DNA of 64,000 bases from Actinoplanes lutulentus. GTDB lineage: Bacteria; Actinomycetota; Actinomycetes; Mycobacteriales; Micromonosporaceae. A program made the position numbers and the translations under genes. The stretch covers positions 62,001-126,000 of the forward strand of contig NZ_QLMJ01000019.1 in assembly GCF_003259845.1 (NCBI RefSeq), given 5' to 3'. The notes beneath the pieces were generated by a model. The model ran no database searches. It saw nothing but the letters and a program-made list of their open reading frames with translations, and was not told the DNA's origin. Of this stretch, positions 1 to 8,328 are shown one piece after another (within the stretch, counting starts at the first letter, position 1; each line of letters begins with the position of its first letter).

Positions 1-921
1 CCGGACCGGGTCGCAGCTGCCGCCGACGCAGCCGATCAGGCTCTTCTCCCCGTTGAGCAGGTCGAAGCTGTCCAGGAGGAACGGTGTACGCGGGATGCCG
101 ACGAGGATGTCGGCACCGCCGCGGATGCCGGTACCGCGAATACCCGGCCGGACCGCGGCGAGGCTGATCGGGATGTTCGCGCCGCGGCCGGTGCAGTCCA
201 GGGCGACGTCGACGCCGCGGGTGCCGTCCGGGTGGGCGGTCAGTGCGCGGATCGTCTCGACCGGATCACCGGTCACCGCGTTGATGACGTCGGTGGCACC
301 GAAGCTGCGGGCCAGTTTCAGTTTGTCGTCGTCGATGTCGACGGCGATGACCGGGTTCGCGCCGAGGATCGACGCGGCAGCCAGGGCGCAGAGCCCGACG
401 CCGCCGGCGCCCCAGACTGCCACGCTCTGGCCGGGTTCGACAGCGGCGGTGTTCATCACCGCGCCGGCGCCGGTCATCAGCGCGCAGCCGATGATCGCGC
501 CGAGGTCTCGCGACAGACCGGCCGCCTTCACCACGTACTGCTCGTCGACCAGCGCATGGGTTCCCCAGGTGAAGGTGTTGTGGGTGGTCGCCTTCGTACC
601 GTCGGCGAGGATCACCGCGGTGGGCGCCGGTGCCCGGCCCAGCAGCGGCGTCCGCGGAATCCAGGTGGTCACCACCTCGTCGCCCGGCTGTACGTAGGTG
701 ACCTCGTCACCCACCGCGGCGACCGTGCCGATCGACTCGTGCCCGAGGACCATGGCCGCGCTCCGGCCGGGGTCGAAGATCCGGTCGAGCTGGCTGTGGC
801 AGACACCGAAGGCCCGCTGCTCGACGACGACCTCGTACGGGCCGGCGGCCAGGTCCACGTCGTGCAGTTCGAGGGTGTGCCCGTGCGGCGGGAGGACGGC
901 GATCCGGGCGTGCACTGTCAT
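1..921 (-). CDS. Zinc-dependent alcohol dehydrogenase, 3' end outside window
   Basis: Medium-chain dehydrogenase/reductase; 307 codons are visible and the reading frame is still open at the window edge. Likely catalytic zinc ligands are Cys41 (GVCHSQ), His61 with Glu62 (GHES) and Cys146 (IIGCAL). The nucleotide-binding loop GAGGVG is at about 171-176, followed by an acidic VDIDDDK strand end that favours NAD(H). The four-cysteine structural zinc lobe of classical ADHs is absent. The ATG start at 921 has AAGGAG seven bases upstream. It lies 23 bp behind the CoA-transferase gene and is probably co-transcribed with it from the operator at 2166. Alcohol-to-aldehyde oxidation feeding the divergent aldehyde dehydrogenase is inferred; the substrate is unknown. 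Confidence 0.85.
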   Translation of the reverse strand, partial: MTVHARIAVLPPHGHTLELHDVDLAAGPYEVVVEQRAFGVCHSQLDRIFDPGRSAAMVLGHESIGTVAAVGDEVTYVQPGDEVVTTWIPRTPLLGRAPAPTAVILADGTKATTHNTFTWGTHALVDEQYVVKAAGLSRDLGAIIGCALMTGAGAVMNTAAVEPGQSVAVWGAGGVGLCALAAASILGANPVIAVDIDDDKLKLARSFGATDVINAVTGDPVETIRALTAHPDGTRGVDVALDCTGRGANIPISLAAVRPGIRGTGIRGGADILVGIPRTPFLLDSFDLLNGEKSLIGCVGGSCDPVR

Positions 922-944
922 GGTTCGGCTCCTTGTGCTCGGGC

Positions 945-2132
945 TCAGACGACGCCGGTCTCGTGCAGCTTGGCGATCTCGTCGGTGCTCAGGCCGAGTT
1001 CGTCGCGCAGCACCTGGTCGGTGTGTTCACCGAGCCGCCCGGCGCGCACCGGTTCGACCATCGGCGAGCCGGACAGCACCAGCGGGCTGCCCAGCGTGGT
1101 GAACGTGCCCCGCTCGTCGCTGACCTCGTGCAGCACGCCGCGGGCCCGCACGTGCGGATCGTCCAGCAGCTCGGAGAGGGTCACGACCGGCGCGTACGGA
1201 ATCCTCGCGGCCTTCAGCACCGCCTCGATCTCCGCCTTGCTCAGCCCCGAGGTCCACGCACCGACCAGGGTGTCGACGGCATCCATGTGTTCGCAGCGTC
1301 CGGCCATGTCCGCGAACCGCGGATCCGCGGTTTCCGGATCACCGATCAGGCCGCACAGCCGCCGCCAATGAGCGTCGGTCGGACAGAGGATCGTGACCCA
1401 GCCATCAGCCGCCGGGTACGCGTTGTACGGCGCCACCGACATGCCACCGTGCCGGTTGCCGGTGCGCTCCCGGCTCACCACACCCGGACTGAGCAACCCG
1501 GCGATGTTGGACGTCAGCGACGGCAGCATCGCATCCTGCAACGACACCTCGACGTGCTGGCCGCGGCCGGTGCGGGTGCGCTGGAACAACGCCGCCAGCA
1601 CGCCGGCGATCAGATGCGTGCCACCCATGAAATCAACCACCGACGGGCCGGTACGCACCGGCGCGCCGTCCTCGAAACCTGTCGTGCTCATGATCGCCGT
1701 CCGGGCCTGGATCGTCAGATCCATCGCCGGCTCACCAGCGTACGGACCGAACGACCCGAACCCCGTGCCCGACGCCATCACCAACCCCGGATTGATCGCA
1801 CTGAGCTGGTCGTAGCCCAGTCCGAACCGCTCCATCGCGCCCGGCGAGAGGTTCTGGACCAGCACATCCGCCGTGCTGACCAGCTTGCGCAGTACCTCCT
1901 GGCCCTCGAGGGCTTTGAGGTTGAGGCGCATGGTGCGCTTACCGGAGTTGAGGAACCGGAACTGCAGTGGCTCTCCGTCGGCGGCGAGGGTGGGCAGCCG
2001 CCGGTACGGGTCACCCTCCGGCGACTCGATCTTGATGACGTCGGCGCCGAGACGCGCCATCAGCATGCTGCAGTACGGCGCGAAGTAGAACTGGCCGAGG
2101 CAGATCACCTTCACACCTTCAAGGGCGGTCAT
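945..2132 (-). CDS. CaiB/BaiF family (class III) CoA-transferase
   Basis: 395 residues, normal length for the family. The N-terminal fold with LGADVIKIE (28-36) and NSGKR (62-66) is typical, and Asp138 in PAMDLT aligns with the catalytic aspartate of formyl-CoA transferase. Family members move CoA between carboxylic acids or racemise alpha-methylacyl-CoA. The ATG at 2132 is preceded by GGAGG five bases away. First gene of a two-gene operon with the alcohol dehydrogenase; the 16-bp palindrome at 2166-2181 sits 34 bp upstream of the start. Activation of the acid made by the neighbouring ADH and ALDH is the inferred role; the exact acyl group cannot be read from sequence. Confidence 0.88.
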   Translation of the reverse strand: MTALEGVKVICLGQFYFAPYCSMLMARLGADVIKIESPEGDPYRRLPTLAADGEPLQFRFLNSGKRTMRLNLKALEGQEVLRKLVSTADVLVQNLSPGAMERFGLGYDQLSAINPGLVMASGTGFGSFGPYAGEPAMDLTIQARTAIMSTTGFEDGAPVRTGPSVVDFMGGTHLIAGVLAALFQRTRTGRGQHVEVSLQDAMLPSLTSNIAGLLSPGVVSRERTGNRHGGMSVAPYNAYPAADGWVTILCPTDAHWRRLCGLIGDPETADPRFADMAGRCEHMDAVDTLVGAWTSGLSKAEIEAVLKAARIPYAPVVTLSELLDDPHVRARGVLHEVSDERGTFTTLGSPLVLSGSPMVEPVRAGRLGEHTDQVLRDELGLSTDEIAKLHETGVV

Positions 2133-2165
2133 CTCAGCCTCCGTAGTCGCGCAACCCTTTTGACC

Positions 2166-2201
2166 GTTCGTAAATACGAACCACAGTACGCATTTACAAC
2201 C
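2166..2201 (-). promoter_or_regulatory. IclR-type operator pair in front of CoA-transferase/ADH operon
   Basis: The proximal site GTTCGTAAATACGAAC (2166-2181) has perfect six-base arms. A weaker copy, GTACGCATTTACAACC (2186-2201), starts exactly 20 bp further from the gene and matches the consensus GTTCGTATATACGAAC at 11 of 16 positions. The same proximal/distal arrangement recurs at other promoters in this window. Confidence 0.75.
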
Positions 2202-2304
2202 ACGACCCTAGGTTGACGCCGCCAGGACTGTCAACGCCCGCCGGCCGGGGCGCCACCCACCCCGACCGGCGGGTCGTTGACACGGTGTTTTCCGGGTGTA
2301 AGCA

Positions 2305-2340
2305 TGTCGATATAGCGATCACTAGTTCGTAATAAAGAAC
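2305..2340 (+). promoter_or_regulatory. IclR-type operator pair in front of aldehyde dehydrogenase
   Basis: Proximal site GTTCGTAATAAAGAAC (2325-2340), 26 bp upstream of the chosen start codon. A degenerate site keeping only the TCG...CGA half-site cores (TGTCGATATAGCGATC, 2305-2320) lies 20 bp upstream. This is the weakest of the distal copies (7 of 16 matches). Together with the site at 2166 it occupies the divergent CaiB/ALDH promoter region. Confidence 0.65.
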
Positions 2341-2365
2341 TTGACGGAAGGTGTGGTCGACTCTG

Positions 2366-3847
2366 ATGTCCTCGCGCACGAGTGCCCCGCTCCCACCGTT
2401 CAGCCCGGGTGGCGATCCCATCGGCATGCTCATCGACGGAGACTGGACGACACCGGCGTCTGCCATCCCGGTGTTCGACCCCAGCACGGGATCCGTCATC
2501 GCCTCGGTGGCCGACGGCGACGCGAAATCCGTCGACGCGGCGGTCACCGCGGCCCGGCAGTCCTTCGACCAGGGGCGCTGGCGATCCTTGTCCGGCACCG
2601 ATCGCGGTGCGATTCTCTGGCGCGCCGGTGAGCTCATGCGCGAGCGTGCCGACGGCCTGGCCCGACTGGAGAGCCTCAACCTCGGCCTGCCGGTCGCACA
2701 GGCCAGGAGCATGGTCCTGGAGGCCGCCGCACAGTTCCGGTACTACGCCGGATGGGCCGACAAGATCCACGGGCGCACGATCGACCTCGGCCCCGCCGAC
2801 CGCCGGATCCAGGGATACACGTTGCGGGAGCCGATCGGCGTCGCCGGGCTGATCACCCCGTGGAACGCCCCGCTGAGCATGGCCGCCAAGAAGCTGGCCC
2901 CGGCCCTGGCCACCGGGTGCTCGTGCGTGCTCAAACCCGCCGAGGAGACTCCGCTGACCTCGCTGTGGCTGGGACAGATCCTGCACGAGGCCGGGGTTCC
3001 GGCCGGCGTGGTCAACGTCGTCACCGGCATCGGTGAGCGCGCAGGGGCCGCGCTGGCCGAACACCCCGGCGTCGACCTCATCTCGTTCACCGGGTCGACC
3101 GAGGTGGGGCGGGCCATCGTGCACGCCGCCACCGGCAACATGAAGAAGCTGACGCTGGAGCTCGGCGGCAAGTCCCCGGTCATCGTGTTCGCCGACGCCG
3201 ACCTGACGGCCGCGATCCCCGGCGCCGCCTCGGCGGTCTTCTGGAACTCCGGCCAGGTGTGCGCGGCCGGAACCCGGTTGTTCGTGCACGAATCCGTGTA
3301 CGAGCAGGTCGTTACCGGTGTGGCGGAAGCCGGCCGGGCGATGCGGCTCGGCCCCGGCTCGGATCCCGACGCCGAGCTCGGCCCGCTGATCTCGCAGAAA
3401 CAGCTCGACCGGGTGTCGGGATACGTCGGTCAAGGCGTGCGCGACGGCGCCCGGGTGGTCAGCGGCGGCGCCCGCACCGGCGAGCAGGGCTACTTCTTCG
3501 AGCCCACCGTCCTGGTGGACGTCGACCAGTCCATGACGGTGATGCGGGAGGAGGTCTTCGGGCCGGTGCTGGGCGTCATGCCCTTCGCCGACACCGACCA
3601 GGCCGTCGCGCTGGCCAACGACAGCTCGTACGGTCTGGCCTCCAGTGTCTGGACCCGGGACGGCGCCCTGGCGCACTCGGTCGCCCGACGGCTGCGTGCC
3701 GGGCGGGTGGGCATCAACGTGCACCGCGCCGGCGGCGCTCACATGCCCGCCGGTGGGTACCGGCAGTCCGGCTGGGGCCGCGAGAGCGGACCGGAGGCAC
3801 TGGAGAACTACCTCGAGACCAAATCCGTCGTCTCCCAGCTGGACTGA
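2366..3847 (+). CDS. NAD(P)-dependent aldehyde dehydrogenase
   Basis: 493 residues, full length for the ALDH superfamily. Key residues are visible: Asn167 (TPWNAP), Lys190 (VLKPAEETP), the FTGSTEVG loop at 241-248, general base Glu265 (LELGGKSP) and nucleophile Cys299 (NSGQVCAAG). Cytosolic oxidation of an aldehyde to its acid. I chose the ATG at 2366 because GGAAGG lies upstream at 2346-2351; a GTG at 2351 would leave no ribosome-binding site. Divergent from the ADH/CoA-transferase operon and carrying the same operator type, so ADH, ALDH and CaiB plausibly form consecutive steps. Substrate not determinable. Confidence 0.9.
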   Translation: MSSRTSAPLPPFSPGGDPIGMLIDGDWTTPASAIPVFDPSTGSVIASVADGDAKSVDAAVTAARQSFDQGRWRSLSGTDRGAILWRAGELMRERADGLARLESLNLGLPVAQARSMVLEAAAQFRYYAGWADKIHGRTIDLGPADRRIQGYTLREPIGVAGLITPWNAPLSMAAKKLAPALATGCSCVLKPAEETPLTSLWLGQILHEAGVPAGVVNVVTGIGERAGAALAEHPGVDLISFTGSTEVGRAIVHAATGNMKKLTLELGGKSPVIVFADADLTAAIPGAASAVFWNSGQVCAAGTRLFVHESVYEQVVTGVAEAGRAMRLGPGSDPDAELGPLISQKQLDRVSGYVGQGVRDGARVVSGGARTGEQGYFFEPTVLVDVDQSMTVMREEVFGPVLGVMPFADTDQAVALANDSSYGLASSVWTRDGALAHSVARRLRAGRVGINVHRAGGAHMPAGGYRQSGWGRESGPEALENYLETKSVVSQLD

Positions 3848-3862
3848 GATCGCACGCCCCGG

Positions 3863-3910
3863 ATGCCGGGACGGACCGACAGCCACCCGGCTGCGGTCGC
3901 GTCCCGGCAT
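3863..3910. terminator. Bidirectional terminator hairpin
   Basis: ATGCCGGGACG (3863-3873) pairs perfectly with CGTCCCGGCAT (3900-3910), and an inner GACCG/CGGTC pair extends the stem. It lies between the convergent ends of the aldehyde dehydrogenase and the sugar permease. No T-tract, as is common in high-GC actinomycetes. Confidence 0.65.
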
Positions 3911-3921
3911 TCTGCTGTCCG

Positions 3922-4791
3922 CTACTTGCCGAAGCCGGCGGTCAGGCCGCTGAGCAACTGCCGCCGGCCTACGGCGTACAGAAGAATGATGGGGATGGTG
4001 GTGAGGGTGACCGACGCGGCGATGGCCGGGACGTTGACGCCGAACTGCCCCTGGAAGGTCCACAGTGCGAGCGGCATGGTGCGCTGGTCGGGGCTCTGGG
4101 TGAGCACGAGCGGCAGCAGGAAGCCGTTCCAGATCGCCAGCGCGTTGTAGATGGTCACGGTGACCAGTGCGGGACGGGTGAGTGGGAACGCGAGCCGCCA
4201 CATCGTGAGCCATTCGGTCGCGCCGTCCATCCGCATCGACTCGAAGAGCTCACGCGGCACGTCACGGATGAAGTTGGACAGCACCAGGACGGACAGCGGG
4301 ATGGCGAACGCGATGGACGGCAGGATGATCGCCATCAGCGTGTCGTACATCTGCAGGCGGATGATGATCAGGTAGACCGGGATGATGACCGCTTGCAGCG
4401 GGATGGCCAGGCCGGTCAGGAACAGCGAGTTGATCGCCCGGAGCCAGCGGTTGCGGGCGCCGCGGACGATCGCGTACGCCGCCATGAACGAGATGACGAC
4501 GGCCGGGACCACCGCGCCGACCGAGACCACCACGCTGTTGGCGAAGTATCGGACGAAGTCGTTCTCGATCGCCGTCCGGTAGTTCTCCAGAGTCGGCTCG
4601 GACGGTGGGGCGAACGTGTTGGTGACGAAGTAGTTCGCCTGGGTCTTGAAGCTCGTGATGACGATCCAGTAGATCGGCAGCATCACGATGAACAGCCAGA
4701 CCCAGCCGGAGGCACCGCCCACCCAGTTCCATCGCAGGATCCGGGCGGCCGGTCCGATCCGCTTCGGTACGCCGGCGTCGAGGGCCGTCAC
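3922..4791 (-). CDS. Sugar ABC transporter permease (MalG/CUT1 type)
   Basis: 289 residues with about six hydrophobic segments and a binding-protein-dependent permease (EAA-like) loop, ESMRMDGATEW...FPLTRP, that contacts the ATPase. It begins with GTG at 4791, one base after the stop codon of the preceding permease gene, so translation is probably coupled. Last gene of a binding protein-permease-permease operon. No ATPase is encoded nearby; such actinomycete sugar importers often share a distant MsiK-type ATPase. Substrate is likely a mono- or oligosaccharide, not further resolvable. Confidence 0.88.
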   Translation of the reverse strand: MTALDAGVPKRIGPAARILRWNWVGGASGWVWLFIVMLPIYWIVITSFKTQANYFVTNTFAPPSEPTLENYRTAIENDFVRYFANSVVVSVGAVVPAVVISFMAAYAIVRGARNRWLRAINSLFLTGLAIPLQAVIIPVYLIIIRLQMYDTLMAIILPSIAFAIPLSVLVLSNFIRDVPRELFESMRMDGATEWLTMWRLAFPLTRPALVTVTIYNALAIWNGFLLPLVLTQSPDQRTMPLALWTFQGQFGVNVPAIAASVTLTTIPIILLYAVGRRQLLSGLTAGFGK

Positions 4792-4792
4792 G

Positions 4793-5716
4793 TCACGCTC
4801 CTTCCATCTGGCTCTCGTCGCCGCGGCCGCCGAGTCGCCGCAGCAGCTGGGCCAGGACCACTCCGACCAGGACGAGAATCACGGCGATACAGCTGGCCGG
4901 GCCCATGAGGTTGGCCATGAAGCCCTTCTGGTACATCTCCAGCGCCAGGGTCCGGGTGGCGTCGCCCGGTCCCCCCGCGGTGAGCACGAAGATCAGGTCG
5001 AAGAAGGTCAGGGAGCCGACGACCATCAGCGTCGAGGACGTGATGATCGTGTACTTGATCTGCGGCAACGTGATCGAGAAGAACTGGCGTACCCGGCCGG
5101 CGCCGTCGATCTGCGATGCCTCGTAGAGCGCGTCCGGGATCTGCCGGACGGCGTTCTGATAGATCAACGAGTGGAACGGGACGAACTGCCAGGACACCAC
5201 GAAGATCAGAACGCCGATGGCGAGGGTGGAATCGCCCAGCCAGTCCTGGTTGAGCGCGCTGATCCCGAGGCCGGAGCCGATGCCGAAGTTGGGGTCGAGC
5301 AGCGCTTTGAAGGTGATCGAGATGGCCGCCGAGCTCAACAGCAACGGAACGAAGTAGAAGACCGCGAGCACGCCCCGATAGCGTTTACGCGCGGCGAGGA
5401 AGACGCCGATCAGGATGGAGATCGGGGTCTGTGCCAGCCACGAGAGGATCATGATCTCGAAGGTGACCCCGAGCGCGTGCGGCAGGCCGGGGTCGCTGAG
5501 CGCCGCTTTCCAGCTGGTCAGCCCGGTGTAGCGAATGGGACTGATGTTGTCCCAGGTGGTGAAGCTGAGGGCGAGCGCGCCGAGCAGCGGGACGAGCCCG
5601 AATGCCAGGAACATCACCAACGCGGGCAGTGCCATCCAGACGATGGAGCGGCCCCGCTCGCGACTGGCGGCCGGCAACGCGGTGACGCGTGCCGCGGGCG
5701 GAGCGAGCATCGTCAT
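4793..5716 (-). CDS. Sugar ABC transporter permease (MalF/CUT1 type)
   Basis: 307 residues with about six membrane helices; the first strong one is WMALPALVMFLAFGLVPLLG. The EAA-like loop YEASQIDGAGRVRQFF...LP is present. I chose the ATG at 5716 because it overlaps the stop codon of the solute-binding protein gene as ATGA; the open frame extends further upstream but only as antisense-like, low-complexity sequence. Pairs with the downstream MalG-like subunit to form the channel. Confidence 0.87.
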   Translation of the reverse strand: MTMLAPPAARVTALPAASRERGRSIVWMALPALVMFLAFGLVPLLGALALSFTTWDNISPIRYTGLTSWKAALSDPGLPHALGVTFEIMILSWLAQTPISILIGVFLAARKRYRGVLAVFYFVPLLLSSAAISITFKALLDPNFGIGSGLGISALNQDWLGDSTLAIGVLIFVVSWQFVPFHSLIYQNAVRQIPDALYEASQIDGAGRVRQFFSITLPQIKYTIITSSTLMVVGSLTFFDLIFVLTAGGPGDATRTLALEMYQKGFMANLMGPASCIAVILVLVGVVLAQLLRRLGGRGDESQMEGA

Positions 5717-7032
5717 TTGCCGATGACCCCGTTCATGCTGTCGACCCACTGCTGCGGGCTGACCTGCAGCTGGAACAGCTTGGCGATGTTGTCCAGCAGG
5801 TTCTCGGCCGCGGTCGGGCTCAGCGCCTGGTCCCACGACTGCGCGAAGACCTTTGCCTGCGACACCGTGCCGGAGACGAACTTGATGAAGTCGGCGTTCG
5901 GTGCGGCGGCGAACTGGGCGTCGGTTCCCTTGAGCACCGGTACGTATCCCGCGCCGACCCAGCTCGCGAACTCGGCGTCCTCGGCCAGTGTGGTGGAAAA
6001 GAACTTCTTGGCGACGTCTTTCTGCGCGTCGGTGGCCTTCGACGAGATCGACAGGTACAGGCCGGGGTTGCCGACCACGTTGCTCGAGTCGCCCTTGCCG
6101 CCGTCGACCGGCGGGAAGTTCATGTAGCCGAGGGCGCCGCTCGGGACGAAGTCGCCGCCGGTGGCCTTCTGGATGCCGTACGACCAGGAGCCGTGCAGCA
6201 GCATGGCGGCCTTGCCGGTGTAGAGCAGAGCCTGGTCGGCGTTGGAGTCGGCGGTGATCGAGGAGAAGCCCTTAATGAACCCGTCGGCCCGTACCAGGTC
6301 CTGGATCTTCGTGAGGGTGTTCAGCACCGCCGGGTCGGACCACGCGTTCGCCTCACCCGCGAAGACCCGGTCGAACACCTCCGAGCCGGCCGTGCGGTCG
6401 AGCAGGAACTCGACCCACATCATGTTGGTCCAGCGGGACTGGCCGGCGAGCGAGAACGGCGCGATGCCCTTGGCGTTGAACTTCGGCACCAGATCGAGGA
6501 TCTCGCCGTACGTCTGCGGAGGCTGCGCGCCGATCTGGTCGAAGAGCTTCTTGTTGTAGAACAGGACGATCGGCGACATGCTCTCGACCGGCCGCGCGTA
6601 GATCTTGCCGTTCACCGTCGCGGCGCCGAACGACGCCGGGATGATCTTGTCTTTGACCGCTGCGTTCTGGGCGAACCAGTCGGTCAGATCGTCGACCTGC
6701 CCGGCTTCGACGTATGTCTTGAGTCCCCCGCCGCCCCAGTTGAAGACCATCGACGGGCCTTCGCCAGCACCCAGCGAGGTCTTGATCTTCTGCTTGTAGG
6801 CGTCGTTCTGGAAGTAGAGCGCGTCAATCCGGGTGTCCGGGTTGGCCGCGTTGAACCGGTCGATGGCTGCGCGCCGCAGCGGCTCGCTGGGCGGCCCGCT
6901 CAGCCCCCAGTAGGTGGCGGCGCCGGCGGTGTTGCCACCGCCGCCGTTGGACGGGCCCGAGCTGCCGCATGCCGCGAGGGCTGCCGCCGCGCCCGCGCCG
7001 ACGCTCAAGCCAAGCAAGTCACGACGTTTCAT
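5713..7032 (-). CDS. Extracellular sugar-binding lipoprotein of ABC importer
   Basis: 439 residues, SBP_bac_1-like. The N-terminus MKRRDLLGLSVG followed by LAAC combines a twin-arginine-like start with a lipobox, so the mature protein would be lipid-anchored at the outer membrane face. A Gly/Ser/Asn-rich linker follows the cysteine. The ATG at 7032 has GGAGA at proper spacing; a GTG directly before it is less likely. First gene of the importer operon. I found neither of the two shared operator motifs of this window in its promoter region, so its control is probably separate. Confidence 0.88.
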   Translation of the reverse strand: MKRRDLLGLSVGAGAAAALAACGSSGPSNGGGGNTAGAATYWGLSGPPSEPLRRAAIDRFNAANPDTRIDALYFQNDAYKQKIKTSLGAGEGPSMVFNWGGGGLKTYVEAGQVDDLTDWFAQNAAVKDKIIPASFGAATVNGKIYARPVESMSPIVLFYNKKLFDQIGAQPPQTYGEILDLVPKFNAKGIAPFSLAGQSRWTNMMWVEFLLDRTAGSEVFDRVFAGEANAWSDPAVLNTLTKIQDLVRADGFIKGFSSITADSNADQALLYTGKAAMLLHGSWSYGIQKATGGDFVPSGALGYMNFPPVDGGKGDSSNVVGNPGLYLSISSKATDAQKDVAKKFFSTTLAEDAEFASWVGAGYVPVLKGTDAQFAAAPNADFIKFVSGTVSQAKVFAQSWDQALSPTAAENLLDNIAKLFQLQVSPQQWVDSMNGVIGK

Positions 7033-7325
7033 CACTGTCTCCGTTTCGACAGCGGCGAGAAAGTTGCCGCAGATGATCCGGTCACCGGGGCGTCCGAAGG
7101 TCAGGCAGCACGCTCGTGGGCGCGCTGTCGCTGGGGTCGGTATCGACGCGCCGACCGGCAGGGGTCGCGGGACGGGCTGTCGAATTTCGTGCCGGGGATA
7201 CGCAGGTTTCAGGCCTGCTTTACCGGGGTTAAGGCACGACGCTAGGCGAAGGCTCGATCACCAGGGAGGACGCCGATTGGCCGGGAATATGTTTCCGGGG
7301 TATTTCACACCCCCCATCCGGCCTG
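7033..7325. other. Intergenic region upstream of sugar importer
   Basis: About 290 bp holding the importer promoter and the 3' flank of the regulator gene at 7326. A short GGGGT...ACCCC inverted repeat (7297-7313) may be a weak terminator for the regulator. I see no convincing gene or strong operator here. Confidence 0.4.
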
Positions 7326-8180
7326 TCAGCGGTCGAGCAGGACCAGCGCCTCGTGGTCGGGCGTGCCCGGGTCGGCGAAGTACGTCACCAGCCGGCTCCC
7401 CGCGCCGCCCTCGATCTGCATGGCCTGCACCCGCAAGGTGATGGTGCCGACCTCCGGGTGGTGCAGGGTCTTGGACGGCAGGGCGAACGGGCGCACTTCG
7501 TAGCGCTCCCAGAGGCGCGCGAAGTCCGCGCTCTGCGCCGTCAGCTCGGCGACGAGTGCGGCCAGGTCCGGGGCGTGCGGCTCGAGGCCGGACAGGGCGC
7601 GCAGGCGGGCGACGCAGCCGCTCATGACATCGTCCCAGTCGGCGAACAGCTTGCGGGCGTCCGGGTGCAGGAACACGTATCGCGCTAGGTTGCGCTGCCC
7701 GGCCGGCCAGTCCTCGATGCCGGGCAGGGTACGCAGCCCGCCGCGGTTGCCGGCCAGCAGGTCCATGGTGCGGCTCAGCACCCGGGCGGGATAGGGCCGC
7801 AGGTTCTCCAGCATCAGCGCGAGATCCGCCGACGGCGCCGAACCATGCCGCGCCGTCCTCGGCGCGGGCGGCATGGTGGCCGCCCTGGTGGCGAGGTCGA
7901 GCAGATGCCCGTGCTCGGCCGGGCCCAGCCGCAGGGCCGCGGCCAGGGCGCCGACGACGGCGGCGCTCGGCCGGTGCTCCCGGCCCCGCTCCAGCCGGGT
8001 GTAGTAGTCCACACTCACCCCCGCCAGCGCGGCGAGCTCCTCCCGGCGCAGGCCGGGGATGCGGCGCCATCCCGGGCCGGTGCTGATGCCCACGCGCTCG
8101 GGAGTGACCTGGGCACGGCGCGCCCGCAGGAACCGCCCCAGCTCGGTGCCGCCGTTGCCGTCCTGCTGCTCTCGCGCCAT
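7326..8180 (-). CDS. XRE-family regulator with MmyB-like ligand domain (class A)
   Basis: 284 residues. An N-terminal helix-turn-helix around LRREELAALAGVSVDYYTRL is followed by an MmyB/PAS-like sensor domain with the family pattern MDLLAGN...VFLHPDARKLFADW...HPEVGTITL. Cytoplasmic DNA-binding protein; family members are thought to bind small hydrophobic or metabolite ligands. Start chosen at the ATG at 8180 (MAREQQ); longer starts read through unlikely N-terminal sequence. Paralogue of the regulator at 33298 (shared GREHRPS and RTMDLLA motifs) and clearly different from the pair at 20228/22336. Divergent from the carboxylesterase gene, with a nested palindrome between them. Confidence 0.85.
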   Translation of the reverse strand: MAREQQDGNGGTELGRFLRARRAQVTPERVGISTGPGWRRIPGLRREELAALAGVSVDYYTRLERGREHRPSAAVVGALAAALRLGPAEHGHLLDLATRAATMPPAPRTARHGSAPSADLALMLENLRPYPARVLSRTMDLLAGNRGGLRTLPGIEDWPAGQRNLARYVFLHPDARKLFADWDDVMSGCVARLRALSGLEPHAPDLAALVAELTAQSADFARLWERYEVRPFALPSKTLHHPEVGTITLRVQAMQIEGGAGSRLVTYFADPGTPDHEALVLLDR

Positions 8181-8237
8181 ACGCATCAGTCTGCCAGCGC
8201 CGGCCATGCGGCCTTCCGATGGACAGCGATTCGTTGG

Positions 8238-8269
8238 CCGAGGGGGATTTACCAATCCCTATCCCTCGG
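8238..8269. promoter_or_regulatory. Nested palindrome, candidate operator of class A MmyB regulator
   Basis: Outer arms CCGAGGG (8238-8244) and CCCTCGG (8263-8269) enclose inner arms GGATT and AATCC (8245-8258) around TACC. It lies midway between the divergent regulator (start 8180) and the carboxylesterase (start 8329). Unlike the other operator types in this window, I see only this copy. Confidence 0.45.
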
Positions 8270-8274
8270 CGTAA

Positions 8275-8310
8275 CGTCACATATACGCAATGAAGTTCGT
8301 ATATATGAAC
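8275..8310 (+). promoter_or_regulatory. IclR-type operator pair in front of carboxylesterase
   Basis: Proximal GTTCGTATATATGAAC (8295-8310) ends only 18 bp before the start codon and abuts the ribosome-binding site, a position expected for repression. The distal copy CGTCACATATACGCAA (8275-8290) is exactly 20 bp away and matches the consensus at 10 of 16 positions. Confidence 0.72.
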
Positions 8311-8328
8311 TCAATGAAGGAGGAGAGG

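Noticed and set aside
232..2216. Plus-strand frames opposite the ADH and CoA-transferase
   Set aside because: The minus-strand frames carry clear catalytic motifs; the plus-strand translations are low-complexity.
4688..7245. Long plus-strand frames opposite the sugar importer
   Set aside because: Shadows of the permease and binding-protein genes; no ribosome-binding sites or recognisable domains.
7297..7313. GGGGT...ACCCC repeat as another MmyB-linked element
   Set aside because: Spacing is several bases too short and the GCAGGG core is missing; a weak terminator is the simpler reading.
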